Shown here: positions 16,429-25,747 of the stretch, piece by piece | How the letters are laid out: each line of letters opens with the position of its first letter | Numbering within the stretch: the stretch's first letter is position 1 | DNA from: G965276765 sp965276765 | Lineage (GTDB): Bacteria > Actinomycetota > Acidimicrobiia > Acidimicrobiales > Palsa-688 | DNA length: 64,000 bases | Direction: 5' to 3' | NCBI GenBank assembly: GCA_965276765.1 | Contig: OZ255627.1 | Coordinates: 1,240,001 to 1,304,000 of the forward strand | The notes under the pieces: model-generated | Seen by the model: only the letters and a program-made list of their open reading frames with translations | Told to the model about the DNA's origin: nothing | The model's database searches: none | Made by a program: the position numbers and the translations under genes

Positions 16429-17759
16429 GACGCGTCCAGGGAGGAGGCAAGGCGGCGAGGGGCGACGAGTGGATCGGCGACGACGCATGGCTCGGGCTCC
16501 GACACCTCGCCGGTCATCGCTTGGTTCCAGCGACGCCAGAACACACGCATCTGCAGCTCGTCGCTGTGCCGGGTCCGCTCGGCCCCCATGCCACGGGACA
16601 GGTCGGACCACGGCGCCCCGTCACCGGCGGCCAGACCTCGTTGGATGCACTCAAGCGCCTCGACGTCGTCGGGCGTTGCCAGTCCGGCCGGGCCCCAGAA
16701 GGTGAGGAAGTTGTCGAGGCGGCCGGCTCGCAGCGCCGGGTCCTCTCCCTTGGGAGCCAGCTCCCATGCCGTCACCGCGACCTTGTCGGTGCCGACCGGC
16801 TCGAGGGTCCGGATGATGATGCCGCCCACGAGGTCGATAAGCACGAAGCTCGGATAGACGACGAGGTTGCGGATGCCGTACATCCGCTCGACCCATGCCG
16901 GGTCGTAGATGGCTTCCAGGCGGGCCCGGAACCGCTCGGACGCCTCGGCGGCGGCGGCGCCGGAGACCGAGCGCCCGATGCGGAAGCTGTCACGAGCGGT
17001 GGCTATGGCGGCGTGGCCGTTGCCGAGGTCGACCGCCCCGGTTATGGCCCGCTCGCCGGGTCGCTTGGCCAGCGGCGGGACGCCGAGCTCCGCTGTCATC
17101 TTCAGGTATCGGTGATGGGTCGGGCCGACGTGGTAGGCGTCGTAGCTGTTCTCGACCAGCAGCTTCCAGTTGGTGGCGATCGTGTAGCGGTGGCTGCCCC
17201 GGACGACCTCCATGCCGCCGTCGATCCCCTGGTCGACGATCAGGTCGATGTAGGTGCGGGCGTCGCCAAGGAACTCGGCGAGCGATGGCGTCGTCGCGTC
17301 GTAGCTCACGAAGTAGAAGCCACGGTAGGAGTCGACCTGGGCCGGCGACGACAGCCCGAGCTGCGTCCGATCGAAGCCCGGGCCGTAGCCCTCCTCGCCG
17401 GGAAGGGTGGCCAGCCGGCCCGACGTGTCGAAGCTCCACGCGTGGTAGAAGCAGGTGAAGAAGCGGGCGGTGCCCTGCGCCTCCCGGCACAGCGTCGTAC
17501 CCCGGTGGGTGCACGCGTTGTAGAAGATGCGCACCTCCCCGGCTGCGCTGCGCACGAAGATCACCGGACGGCCGCCAACCGAGCGGGCCCGGTAGTCCCC
17601 CGGCTTCGACAGCTCGCTTTCGTGGCCGACGTAAAGCCACGCCCGGTCGAAGATCTCGGTCTTCTCACGACCGAGGATCCCGGGGTCGGTCATGACCTCC
17701 CGGAGGACCCGGAACGTCGACCGGCTGCGGTCGTCGATGATGTACGGCGTCGCGGTCAT
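16425..17759 (-). CDS. Rieske [2Fe-2S] aromatic-ring-hydroxylating dioxygenase alpha subunit
   Basis: 444 residues, normal for the catalytic large subunit. The Rieske cluster ligands are Cys83-x-His85 (NACTHRG) and Cys103-x2-His106 (CFYHAW). The mononuclear iron ligands are in NSYDAYHVGPTHH: Asp207 as bridging acid, His210 and His215, with a later Asp/Glu as third. It inserts O2 as a cis-diol, using electrons from a ferredoxin/reductase that is not encoded nearby; the only ferredoxin in the window is the broken 3Fe-4S one at 54835. The start overlaps the upstream double CoA-transferase stop (ATGA). The beta subunit is 3-4 kb away on the other strand. Confidence 0.92.
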   Translation of the reverse strand: MTATPYIIDDRSRSTFRVLREVMTDPGILGREKTEIFDRAWLYVGHESELSKPGDYRARSVGGRPVIFVRSAAGEVRIFYNACTHRGTTLCREAQGTARFFTCFYHAWSFDTSGRLATLPGEEGYGPGFDRTQLGLSSPAQVDSYRGFYFVSYDATTPSLAEFLGDARTYIDLIVDQGIDGGMEVVRGSHRYTIATNWKLLVENSYDAYHVGPTHHRYLKMTAELGVPPLAKRPGERAITGAVDLGNGHAAIATARDSFRIGRSVSGAAAAEASERFRARLEAIYDPAWVERMYGIRNLVVYPSFVLIDLVGGIIIRTLEPVGTDKVAVTAWELAPKGEDPALRAGRLDNFLTFWGPAGLATPDDVEALECIQRGLAAGDGAPWSDLSRGMGAERTRHSDELQMRVFWRRWNQAMTGEVSEPEPCVVADPLVAPRRLASSLDAS

Positions 17760-20110
17760 TCTCCCACCTCCACCGGCGCCGCCGAGCCGGCGGCGACCGT
17801 CTCAAACACGGCGTCGTTGTCGTCGCCGAGGCCGGGTGGTCCCCCGTTGGCGAGGAGGGGCCAGCCGTCGATGCGGAAGGCTGATCCGACGGTGCGGGCG
17901 ACCTCCCCGGAGGGGAGGGCCACATCAACGACGAGGCCGCGGGCCGATGCGTGTCCCGAGTCGAGGGCGGCGCCGATGTCGAGCACGGCGGCCGCCCCGA
18001 CGGCGCTGCCATCGAAGACGGACACCCACTCCTCGGTCGTGCGCCCGGCCAACGCTTCGGTCACGATCCCTTCGACCTCCTGGCGGTGTGCGAGCCGGCC
18101 GGCGGCGTCGTAGCGGGCGTCGCGGAGCGCGTCGCAGTTGAGCCGGCCTAGGAGGTCCTGCCACGCCGCTTCGGTCCACGCCTCGAGGGCGAGGTAGCCA
18201 TCACTGGTCGGGAAGACCGCGGCCGGCACGCGGTCCTCGTAGGCCGAGCCGAGACGGGTCGGAGCCTGGCCGGTGGCCAGGCAGCGCTGGGCCACGTCAC
18301 CGAGCACTGTGAGCAGCACGTCGTGCAGGGAGACGTCGACGCAGGCGCCGCGCCCGCTAGCCCGCCGATGAAGCAGGCCGGCGACGGCGGCAAGTGCGGC
18401 GAACTGGCCGCCGGCGAGGTCTCCGATCGGTAGGCCGAGCCGGATGGGGGGTCGGCCGGGCTCGCCGGTCACCGAAAGTAGGCCGGCGATGGCCTGGTTG
18501 ACGAGGTCAAACGAGATCTTGAGGCGGAGGGGACCTGTCTGGCCGAAGCCGGAGATCGACACGAACACGATCCGGTCGTTGACGGCCCGAACGGTTTCGT
18601 AGTCGAGCCCGAGGCGCTTCATGACCCCGGGGCGGAAGTTCTCGACGACGACATCGGCGGTGGCCAGCAGGTCGAGGACCGTCGAACGGCCCTCCCGGGT
18701 CTTCATGTCCACGCTGACGCTGCGCTTCCCCCGGTTGAAGGCCAGGAAGTACGAGCTCAGGCCCCCGATGGCCGGCACGTTGCGGCGGGTGGGGTCGCCG
18801 ATCTTCGGCTCCTCGACCTTCACCACGTCGGCGCCAAGGTCGGCGAGCATCTCGGTGCAAAACGGTCCTGCCGCCATGCGCGTGAGGTCGACCACCCGGA
18901 CCCCGGCCAGCGGGCGGGGTGCCCGGCGGGGGCCGTCGGGCTCAGCCGCGGGGCCGCGGTCGACAGGGGCGGGCCAACCTGGTGCCTGCCGCGGCGCCCG
19001 GTAGCGGGGCGCGTAGCGGCTGGCGTCGGCGTAGGTGAACGCGAGCGGCATGGCGACGGCACGCGCCGGTTTCCCGCCGGGGGCGGGCTCGACGCCGACG
19101 ACGAGGTCGCGGGCCTCGGTCTGATCCATCTGGAGCGCCTCGTTCACATCATTGACGGAGCCGCAGGGCACGTCACCCGCCTCGAGGAGGGCCAGCCAGT
19201 CGGCGCGGGTCTTGGTCCGCATCCGCTCGTTGAGCAGCGGCTCGAGGACGCTGCGGTTGTCGAGTCGCTGCTGGAAGCCACGAAAGCGCTCGTCCTCCGC
19301 CCACTCCGGAGCGTCGAGGACGCGGCAGAAGTTGCGCCAGAACCGACCGGTGAAGGGCGCGACGACGAGGTACCCGTCGGCGACCTCGAAGGAGTTGTAG
19401 GGGTAGATCGTGGGATGGCCCGAGCCGACGCGGGCGGGGGTCCGGCCCAGGGTCAGGTACAGCGGTGCCAGGTAACTGAGCATGCTCAGCGACACGTCGA
19501 GCAGGCTGACGTCGATCGTCCTGCCGGCGGCAGCCGGCGAACCGCCTGGCGACTCGAGGAGGCAGGCGAGCACGGCGAGCACGGCCTGCGTGCCGGCGGC
19601 CATAGCCAGTACGGGCGCGCCCATGCGGATGGGGGCGCGTCCGGGCTCGCCGGTGACCTCCATCGCTCCTGCGAGGGCCTGGACGATCAGATCGTCGCCG
19701 GCGCGCTCCGACCACGGGCTGTCCAGGCCGAACGGCGAGATCGTGGCCCGCACGAGCGTCGGCTGGATGCGCCGGCTCTCGGTCTCGCCGAGGAGGGGAT
19801 GGGTTTCGGCGGCGGGCCGCCTCGCCAGCAGCACGTGGCTGCCGCGCAGCGCCGACCGGACGGCACCGTCGACCCCGCCGGGAGCGGAAGCCGCGGGGAG
19901 GACGAGCCGGTTGCGCAGCAGCCAGGCTCGATCGGGCGGGCGGGCCGCCGAATCGAGCCGGTCGTCGTCGAGCCGGTAGACGTCGGCACCGAGGTCGGCG
20001 ATCAGCTGGCCTGCGTACAGGCCAGCGACGTCGTCTGTAGCGTCGAGGACGACAATGCCCGCAAGGGGGCCGACGCCCGTCTGTTGCTGTAGGGGCGGCA
20101 CCTCCCTCAC
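17756..20110 (-). CDS. Tandem CaiB/BaiF CoA-transferase fusion (two domains)
   Basis: 784 residues with two complete family III CoA-transferase domains. Domain 1 (about 13-380) starts LAGIVVLDATDDVAGLYAGQ; domain 2 (about 390-770) starts LAGVRVVDLTRMAAGPFC. The second keeps the catalytic Asp in LGLPIGDLAGGQF. The first has Met at the matching place (MGAPVLAMAAGTQ), so probably only the C-terminal half is catalytic and the N-terminal half completes the interlocked dimer. GTG 20110 overlaps the MaoC stop (GTGA) and its stop overlaps the Rieske start (ATGA). Fused CaiB pairs occur in other bacteria; linkage to a Rieske oxygenase suggests CoA activation of its substrate or product. Confidence 0.88.
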   Translation of the reverse strand: MREVPPLQQQTGVGPLAGIVVLDATDDVAGLYAGQLIADLGADVYRLDDDRLDSAARPPDRAWLLRNRLVLPAASAPGGVDGAVRSALRGSHVLLARRPAAETHPLLGETESRRIQPTLVRATISPFGLDSPWSERAGDDLIVQALAGAMEVTGEPGRAPIRMGAPVLAMAAGTQAVLAVLACLLESPGGSPAAAGRTIDVSLLDVSLSMLSYLAPLYLTLGRTPARVGSGHPTIYPYNSFEVADGYLVVAPFTGRFWRNFCRVLDAPEWAEDERFRGFQQRLDNRSVLEPLLNERMRTKTRADWLALLEAGDVPCGSVNDVNEALQMDQTEARDLVVGVEPAPGGKPARAVAMPLAFTYADASRYAPRYRAPRQAPGWPAPVDRGPAAEPDGPRRAPRPLAGVRVVDLTRMAAGPFCTEMLADLGADVVKVEEPKIGDPTRRNVPAIGGLSSYFLAFNRGKRSVSVDMKTREGRSTVLDLLATADVVVENFRPGVMKRLGLDYETVRAVNDRIVFVSISGFGQTGPLRLKISFDLVNQAIAGLLSVTGEPGRPPIRLGLPIGDLAGGQFAALAAVAGLLHRRASGRGACVDVSLHDVLLTVLGDVAQRCLATGQAPTRLGSAYEDRVPAAVFPTSDGYLALEAWTEAAWQDLLGRLNCDALRDARYDAAGRLAHRQEVEGIVTEALAGRTTEEWVSVFDGSAVGAAAVLDIGAALDSGHASARGLVVDVALPSGEVARTVGSAFRIDGWPLLANGGPPGLGDDNDAVFETVAAGSAAPVEVGE

Positions 20111-21255
20111 CTTCTCGGTAGGACGGCCATGGCCGAGCCGAGCGCGACCGTCTCGTCGTCCTGGTTGTTCGCGGTCAGGGACACCTCGACCACGCCATTG
20201 GCGGCCTGGTCGGTCGGCTTGGCCTCGATCTTCCCGCGGATCCAGACGGTGTCGCCGACCATCACCGGGCGCCGGAGCTGCATGCTCAGCCGGCGCAGGT
20301 CGCCCCGGTCCCCGATCCAGTTGGTGAGGAGGGTGATCATCCAGGCAATGCGCTGCGGTCCGTAGTCGTAGGCGCGGGGCACGCCGATGAGCCGTGCGAA
20401 GTCGTCGTCCCAGTGCACTGCCTCCGCCGCCTCCGGCACCCCGAAGCTGTTGCGGATGCCGCCGTCGGGGTGGCGGCGCACCCAGCGGACCCAGTCGGCG
20501 TGGGCGCGCACGAACTGGCTGCCCCAACCCTGCACGAAGACGCTGAAGTCACTCTTGGTGATCGGCCCCCGGACCACGGTGCCGAGGTCGTCGCCGACGG
20601 CGACGTCCTCGTACCAGCGGGGGTCGGCGCCCCGGGGCTGCTCGGCCACCATCTGGTCCCAGATGCGGTCGAGCTCATCGGGGGGGTAGTACGGGGGCGC
20701 CTTTGGCTCGTGCTTGGCGCGCTCGCGCCCGGCGTCGCGCTCCATCCGGAACCCGTACGGCCGGCTGACACCCACCACCTCGCCACCGGCGTCGGTGAAG
20801 GTCACCTCCGATGTGATCTTGAGCTGGCGGCCGGCGAAGTCGCCTTGGCGCTCCTCTACCGAAGCGATCCAGGCGTCGGCGGAGACGGCGTCCATCTCGT
20901 GGACCGGGCGCCGCCACTCCCACTCGCAGCCACCCATGAGGCCATGGATTCCAGGCAGCCCGCTCACCCCGCCGTTGGCCCGCTTGTCGAAGGCGTAGAG
21001 GATACTGGGCGGGCCGATCACGCCCCCGTGGGGGCCGTCCTTGGCGTAACCGGGGTCGAGGTACAGGGGGTTGTAGTCCCCGATGGCGTGGGCCCAGTGA
21101 CGGATGGCGTCGGCGGAGGCGACGGTGACGAAGGGCTGCGGTTTGGTCGGGCTTGTCGACTTGCCGATGCGGGCTCGCAACTTGTCGATCAGCTCTTCGT
21201 CGAAGCGCTTGAACTTGGTTTCCTGGGTCACGCGTGTCCTCTCCTGCGTCTCCAT
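20107..21255 (-). CDS. MaoC-like (hot-dog fold) hydratase/dehydratase
   Basis: About 382 residues with two hot-dog halves. The N-terminal half shows VTVASADAIRHWAHAIGDYNPLYLDP, an R-hydratase-like DxNPxH/Y site. The C-terminal half shows WYEDVAVGDDLGTVVRGPITKSDF, the MaoC dehydratase opening, and ends in VMVGDTVWIRGKIEAK. It probably hydrates or dehydrates an enoyl-CoA. The proposed start is ATG 21255, eight bases after the upstream hydrolase stop; the frame stays open further 5' without similarity. Its place between a ring-cleavage-type hydrolase and CoA-transferases fits a beta-oxidation-like step. Confidence 0.85.
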   Translation of the reverse strand: METQERTRVTQETKFKRFDEELIDKLRARIGKSTSPTKPQPFVTVASADAIRHWAHAIGDYNPLYLDPGYAKDGPHGGVIGPPSILYAFDKRANGGVSGLPGIHGLMGGCEWEWRRPVHEMDAVSADAWIASVEERQGDFAGRQLKITSEVTFTDAGGEVVGVSRPYGFRMERDAGRERAKHEPKAPPYYPPDELDRIWDQMVAEQPRGADPRWYEDVAVGDDLGTVVRGPITKSDFSVFVQGWGSQFVRAHADWVRWVRRHPDGGIRNSFGVPEAAEAVHWDDDFARLIGVPRAYDYGPQRIAWMITLLTNWIGDRGDLRRLSMQLRRPVMVGDTVWIRGKIEAKPTDQAANGVVEVSLTANNQDDETVALGSAMAVLPRR

Positions 21256-21263
21256 GAGACGGC

Positions 21264-22112
21264 TCAGGCTTGCTGGGCGAAGCCGATGATCTGGTCCTCG
21301 AACTCCCGGGCCGCTTCCACCTGGCACCAGTGACCGCATCGCGGGAAGACCACCAGGCGAGCGTCGGGCAGCTGGTGCAGCATGTGGAGGCTCGAGTCCA
21401 ATGGGATGATCTTGTCCTCGCGGCCCCACATCAGCAGGGTCGGGTGGTGGATCTCGTTGAGGCGCTTCCAGTGCTGGGGTCCGAGCTGTGGCCAGCTCCC
21501 GAACAGTCGCACGCTGTAGGCCTTGGTGTCGGGGTCGAGCGCCGCCTCCAGCCGCTCGACGAGCGTCTCATCGGGTACCCCTCTCGCGTCGTAGGCCATG
21601 GCCCGGAAGAGCTGTTTCATCCGGTCGAGCGACGCTCCGTCGCCGGCGTAGAAGCGAAACAGCAGCCGGCCCTCGGCCGAGGGTTGGGAGAGGACCGGCA
21701 GGGCGCCGCCGGCCGGCGCCATCAAGACCAGCCTCTCGACGCGGTCCGGGGCCTGGAGCGCCAACTCGAGGGAAGCGGCCCCCCCGATCGAGTTTCCGAC
21801 CGGTGTGACCTTGTCGATCTCGAGCTCGTCCAGCAGGGCCAGGAGCTTCTCGGCTGCAAGCTCGTGCTGCGGGCGGTCGTGGACCGGCTTGTCGCTCGCC
21901 CCGAACCCTGGCTGGTCGACGAGCAGGAGCCGGAAATGCTCCTCGAGGCGGGGGACGTTCTGCTTGAAGTTGCTCCAGGCGCTGGCCCCGGGGCCACCAC
22001 CATGGAGCATCAGCAGGGTCGGCCCCTTCCCCAGGTCGTGGTAATGGAGGCGGAACCCGGCGAGGTCGATGACGCGCGAGCCGGTCTCGGCCGCAATTTC
22101 GGTGGACGACAT
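21264..22112 (-). CDS. Alpha/beta-fold hydrolase of the meta-cleavage-product hydrolase group
   Basis: 282 residues. HGGGPGASAWSNF is the oxyanion-hole signature of BphD/HsaD-like C-C bond hydrolases. The catalytic triad is Ser108 (GNSIGG), Asp233 (WGREDKIIP) and His261 (RCGHWCQVE). These enzymes cut vinylogous diketones made by extradiol ring cleavage. A two-module VOC protein that could make such a product lies at 30590-31516. It follows the ABC transporter genes after a 46-base gap and precedes MaoC by eight bases. Confidence 0.88.
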   Translation of the reverse strand: MSSTEIAAETGSRVIDLAGFRLHYHDLGKGPTLLMLHGGGPGASAWSNFKQNVPRLEEHFRLLLVDQPGFGASDKPVHDRPQHELAAEKLLALLDELEIDKVTPVGNSIGGAASLELALQAPDRVERLVLMAPAGGALPVLSQPSAEGRLLFRFYAGDGASLDRMKQLFRAMAYDARGVPDETLVERLEAALDPDTKAYSVRLFGSWPQLGPQHWKRLNEIHHPTLLMWGREDKIIPLDSSLHMLHQLPDARLVVFPRCGHWCQVEAAREFEDQIIGFAQQA

Positions 22113-22158
22113 GTGCTACCTCCTACCAGCTACGAGTGGATGACTGCGATGTGGCAAC

Positions 22159-22953
22159 TCACTCCGCGACCGCCTCGTCAGGGGCGGAGCTCTGCTCCCC
22201 TGTCGGGGGGATGGTGTCGACGGCGGCGAAGTAGCAGGCCTCGATCTCGTCGACCCGGCTCCTCATCTCCTTCGCCGGTCCCTCCATTGCCGCCGCGCCC
22301 CGCCGCATGACGTAGACGTAATCGGCCCAGCGGAGCGCGTAACCGAGCTGCTGCTCGACGAGCAGCACACCGAGGCCGCGCTCCACGTGGGCGCGGATCA
22401 CCTCGAGGAGGCGGTGCACGATCAGCGGGGCCAGGCCGAGGGACAGCTCGTCGGCCAGCAGCAGCTTTGGGGCCGATGCCAACGCCCGGGCCAGCGTGAG
22501 CATCTGCTGCTCGCCGCCGGAGATCAGGCCGGCCTTGCGGTCGAGCAGCCGCTCGAGCTCAGGGAAGATCTCGACGGCGGCGTCGACGCCGCCGCGGCCG
22601 ATCCGAAGGTTGTCCCGCACGGACAGGCTGCGCACGACGGGTCGCTCGGAAGGCACGAAGGACAACCCGGCGCGGGCCCGGCGGTGCAGCGTCGGCCTGG
22701 CCGGGCTGCCGGCGAACGAGATCGTTCCCGTCGTCCGCGCCAGCATGCCCGCCAGACCGAGGACGGTCGTGGTCTTGCCGGCGCCGTTGGCGCCGAGGAC
22801 GGCGACGATCTCGCCCCGGCCGACGTCGATCGACAGGTCGCGCACGACCGGGACGCGCCCGTAGCCGAGGCTGATGGCGTCGGCTGAGATGATCGGCTCT
22901 GGACGGTCGGCGACGGTGGCGCCGGCCCTTACTTGGCTGGGGCTCGGCGTCAC
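22159..22953 (-). CDS. Branched-chain-type ABC transporter ATP-binding protein (LivF-like)
   Basis: 264 residues. Walker A is GANGAGKTT, the signature is ISGGEQQMLTLARAL and Walker B is LLLADELSLGLAP, the LivF pattern (DEPSLGLAP with P replaced by L). HRLLEVIRAH and LLVEQQLGYALR are typical of the C-terminal part. It pairs with the ATPase domain of the upstream fusion protein to energise import of an amino-acid-like or aromatic acid substrate. Its GTG overlaps the fusion stop by four bases (GTGA). Confidence 0.9.
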   Translation of the reverse strand: MTPSPSQVRAGATVADRPEPIISADAISLGYGRVPVVRDLSIDVGRGEIVAVLGANGAGKTTTVLGLAGMLARTTGTISFAGSPARPTLHRRARAGLSFVPSERPVVRSLSVRDNLRIGRGGVDAAVEIFPELERLLDRKAGLISGGEQQMLTLARALASAPKLLLADELSLGLAPLIVHRLLEVIRAHVERGLGVLLVEQQLGYALRWADYVYVMRRGAAAMEGPAKEMRSRVDEIEACYFAAVDTIPPTGEQSSAPDEAVAE

Positions 22954-25706
22954 ATGGCCCCCTGGGCCGAGATCAGTCCCCCGGGCTGGTCCTTGGACAG
23001 GGCGTCACCCCCGAGGTAGGCGGCGATCACCGCCGGGTCGTTTCGGACCTCGTCGGGTGTCCCTTGCGCTATAACGCGACCGAAGTCGAGGGCGACGACA
23101 CGGTCGCAGGTGCCGAGCACGAGCGGGACGTTGTGCTCGATGACGAGGACGCCAATCCCCCATCCGCTTGCCAGCCGACGGATCAGCTCCCCGAGCTCGC
23201 GGGTGCTGGTCTCGTCCAGGCCGGCCGCCGGCTCGTCGAGCAGAAGGACCGAAGGTGACGTCGCCACCGTCCGGGCGATCGCCACGAGGTGGCGCTCTGC
23301 GTAGCTGAGCCGGTCGGGTGTCAGCTCGAGCTGCGGGGTCAGCTCGAACTCGTCGATCACTGCCATGGTCACCGGGTAGAGCGGAGGACGGCTGGGGTGG
23401 ACCAGATCGGTCAGGTAGGCGAGGCGGTCACGGCGGTCGGCGGCCACGCGCAGGTTGTCGGCGACCGTCAGGTCCTCGAACAGCTCGAGGGACTGGAACG
23501 AGCGGCTCAGCCCGTGGCGCGCCCGGCGTGTGGCGGACCAGGTTGTCATGACATGGTCGCCGAGCTTGACGGCGCCGGCGGCCGGCCGGACGTAGCCCGT
23601 CGCCACGTCCACCAAGGTCGTCTTGCCGGCGCCGTTGGGTCCGATGAGGCCGACGACTTCACCCGGGTCGACCCTGAGCGAGACGCCCTCCAGGGCAACG
23701 ACGCCGCCGAAACGCACGGTGACCTTCTCAAGACATAGCGACCCTCCGGTCGCCACGCTTGTCGCCTCGGCTCGCCACTCGGACGGCACCGCGCCGCCGA
23801 CGGCCTCGCCGTTGCGGCCGGCGGCCGCTCGGGGAACGAGGCGCCGCCCGGCCTTCCGGCCGAGGTTTACCAGGCCTCTCCATTGAAGAGCCATGGCCAC
23901 GACGAGCCCGTCGGGGAGCACGACGAGGTTGACGAGGACGATCGCCGCCGTGGCGAACAGGAACCAGTTGCCGAGCGTGAAGAAGTGGGTGAGGATCTGC
24001 TGGGCCGTTCCGCCCGAGGCGGCGATGCCACCCACCGGCGCGCCAGCGACGTGCCCGATGCCGCCGAGCACCGAGATCAGCACGAGGTTGATGCTGCCAA
24101 GAACCGAGTACTGGCCAAAGGTGATGTAGGTGCTCAGGAAGGCCATGAGGACACCCCCCGCCGCGGCCAGGGCGGAGGCCAAGGCGAACGCATAGAGCTT
24201 GGCGCCGACCACGCTCACCCCCAGGCTGGCCGCGGCGCGCTCGTTGTCGCGCACCGAGATCATCCTGCGCCCACTCCGTCCTCGCCGGACGTTGGAGACC
24301 ATGAGGCCGGCGATGACGAGAGCGGCGAGGCAGACCCACGCGTAGCGCTCCGGGTGGGTGACGGAGTTGATGCTGTAGCCAAAGAGCTCCGGCGGGTGCA
24401 CCACGGTCCCCCGGATCGCCCCACCGGTATAGGCGGGGTTCCCGAGGACGACGTCGGCGATGACTTCCCCGACACCCATGGTCAGAACGGCCAGGTTGAT
24501 CCCTCGGACCCGGACGGCGGGCAGGGCGACGATCAGCCCGACCGGAATGGAAACGACGAGAGCGGCGAGGAGGGCGACGAGAAAGGGGACGTCGTAGACC
24601 GCCGCCAGCCGGCCGGCCACCAGGGCACCGATCCCAGCCAGCGCGAACTGGGCCAGGCTGAGCTGGCCGCACAGGCCGGTCACGACGACAAGGGACAGGC
24701 AGAGGAGGGCGTATGTGGCGCTCGTGGTCACTGCCGCCGACCAGCTGGGCGTGAAGAGCTCCATGGTGATCCCGACGATCACCAGGGCCGCGACCAGCTT
24801 CGGCGGGGACAGGTGGCCGCGCCCGAGGCGCGGTAGGCGCTCGGTGAGATGGCTGCGCAGCGGCAGGGCGCGGCCGCGGACGACGAGGAACACGACGATC
24901 ACGATGAAGGGGACGGCGTCGGACCAGCCGACCGCGGTGACGTAGCGATCCATCTCGGACTGGATGACCCCGATGAGCAACGCCGCAAGGGCGGTCAGCC
25001 AGAACGAGCTGAAGCTCCCGACCAGCGCCGCCGCTAGCGCGATGACGATGATCAGCGGCAGCGAGGTCGCGTTGAGGCCGATGATCGGGACCAACAAGCC
25101 TCCGCTCAGACCGGCGAGTCCTCCGCCGAGCGCCCAGTTGGCGGCGGCGATCAGCGACGGCGACGAACCCTGCGAGGCGGCGATGACGTCGTTGTCGGCA
25201 ACGGCCGACGTGAGCAAGCCAAAGCGGGTACGACCGTAGACCAGTGTCAGGACGACCAGGGCCACCAGCGTGATCCCGAGGATCCACAAGTACTCCTCGC
25301 CGATGTCGGCGCCGAGGATCTTCACGGTGTGGGTCGGCAGCAGGCTCGTGACGAACGTCGTACCGGTCCCGTAGCGGAGGACACCGCCCTCCTCGATCAC
25401 GCTCAGGATGGCAAGCGTGGCCACGACTCGGGCCAGCGGCGACGAGCGCCGCATCGGGCCCATGATGAGCAACTGCACGAGGAGCCCGACGATGGCCGTG
25501 GCCACCACGCAAACGAGCAGTGACCAGCCGCCCGCCATGTGCCGGCTGCACTCGTAGTAGACGCTGGCACCGAAAAGAGCGAATGCGCCTGCCGCGAAGT
25601 TGACGACTCCCGAACCGCGATAGACGAGGACTACCCCGAGCGAGAGCAGCGCGTAGAGGCCCCCGGAGCCCAGGCCGAGCAGGGCAAACGTGATGACTCC
25701 TGACAC
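22950..25706 (-). CDS. Fused ABC transporter: LivH permease, LivM permease and LivG ATPase in one chain
   Basis: 918 residues. Residues ~1-290 form a LivH-type permease (LGLGSGGLYALLSLGVVLVYRGSGVVNFA). Residues ~300-620 form a LivM-type permease (ALLCLSLVVVTGLCGQLSLAQFA, the conserved GQLSLGQ loop). After a ~40-residue basic linker, residues ~655-918 are a LivG ATPase: Walker A GPNGAGKTT near 690, signature LSYAERHLVAIARTV, Walker B VLLLDEPAAGLDE. LivM-LivG fusions are known; all three parts in one chain are less common. The frame is open throughout, so it is not an artefact of a lost stop. Probable substrate: the aromatic or alicyclic acid degraded by the downstream genes. Confidence 0.88.
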   Translation of the reverse strand: MSGVITFALLGLGSGGLYALLSLGVVLVYRGSGVVNFAAGAFALFGASVYYECSRHMAGGWSLLVCVVATAIVGLLVQLLIMGPMRRSSPLARVVATLAILSVIEEGGVLRYGTGTTFVTSLLPTHTVKILGADIGEEYLWILGITLVALVVLTLVYGRTRFGLLTSAVADNDVIAASQGSSPSLIAAANWALGGGLAGLSGGLLVPIIGLNATSLPLIIVIALAAALVGSFSSFWLTALAALLIGVIQSEMDRYVTAVGWSDAVPFIVIVVFLVVRGRALPLRSHLTERLPRLGRGHLSPPKLVAALVIVGITMELFTPSWSAAVTTSATYALLCLSLVVVTGLCGQLSLAQFALAGIGALVAGRLAAVYDVPFLVALLAALVVSIPVGLIVALPAVRVRGINLAVLTMGVGEVIADVVLGNPAYTGGAIRGTVVHPPELFGYSINSVTHPERYAWVCLAALVIAGLMVSNVRRGRSGRRMISVRDNERAAASLGVSVVGAKLYAFALASALAAAGGVLMAFLSTYITFGQYSVLGSINLVLISVLGGIGHVAGAPVGGIAASGGTAQQILTHFFTLGNWFLFATAAIVLVNLVVLPDGLVVAMALQWRGLVNLGRKAGRRLVPRAAAGRNGEAVGGAVPSEWRAEATSVATGGSLCLEKVTVRFGGVVALEGVSLRVDPGEVVGLIGPNGAGKTTLVDVATGYVRPAAGAVKLGDHVMTTWSATRRARHGLSRSFQSLELFEDLTVADNLRVAADRRDRLAYLTDLVHPSRPPLYPVTMAVIDEFELTPQLELTPDRLSYAERHLVAIARTVATSPSVLLLDEPAAGLDETSTRELGELIRRLASGWGIGVLVIEHNVPLVLGTCDRVVALDFGRVIAQGTPDEVRNDPAVIAAYLGGDALSKDQPGGLISAQGAM

Positions 25707-25747
25707 GGCTCAGCACCACCCGAATCGTCGAGGAGAGCGAGCACTGG

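Noticed and set aside
23728..25719. Long second minus-strand frame overlapping the LivHMG fusion
   Set aside because: It is Arg/Pro/Gly-rich with no domain, a shifted reading of the transporter gene.
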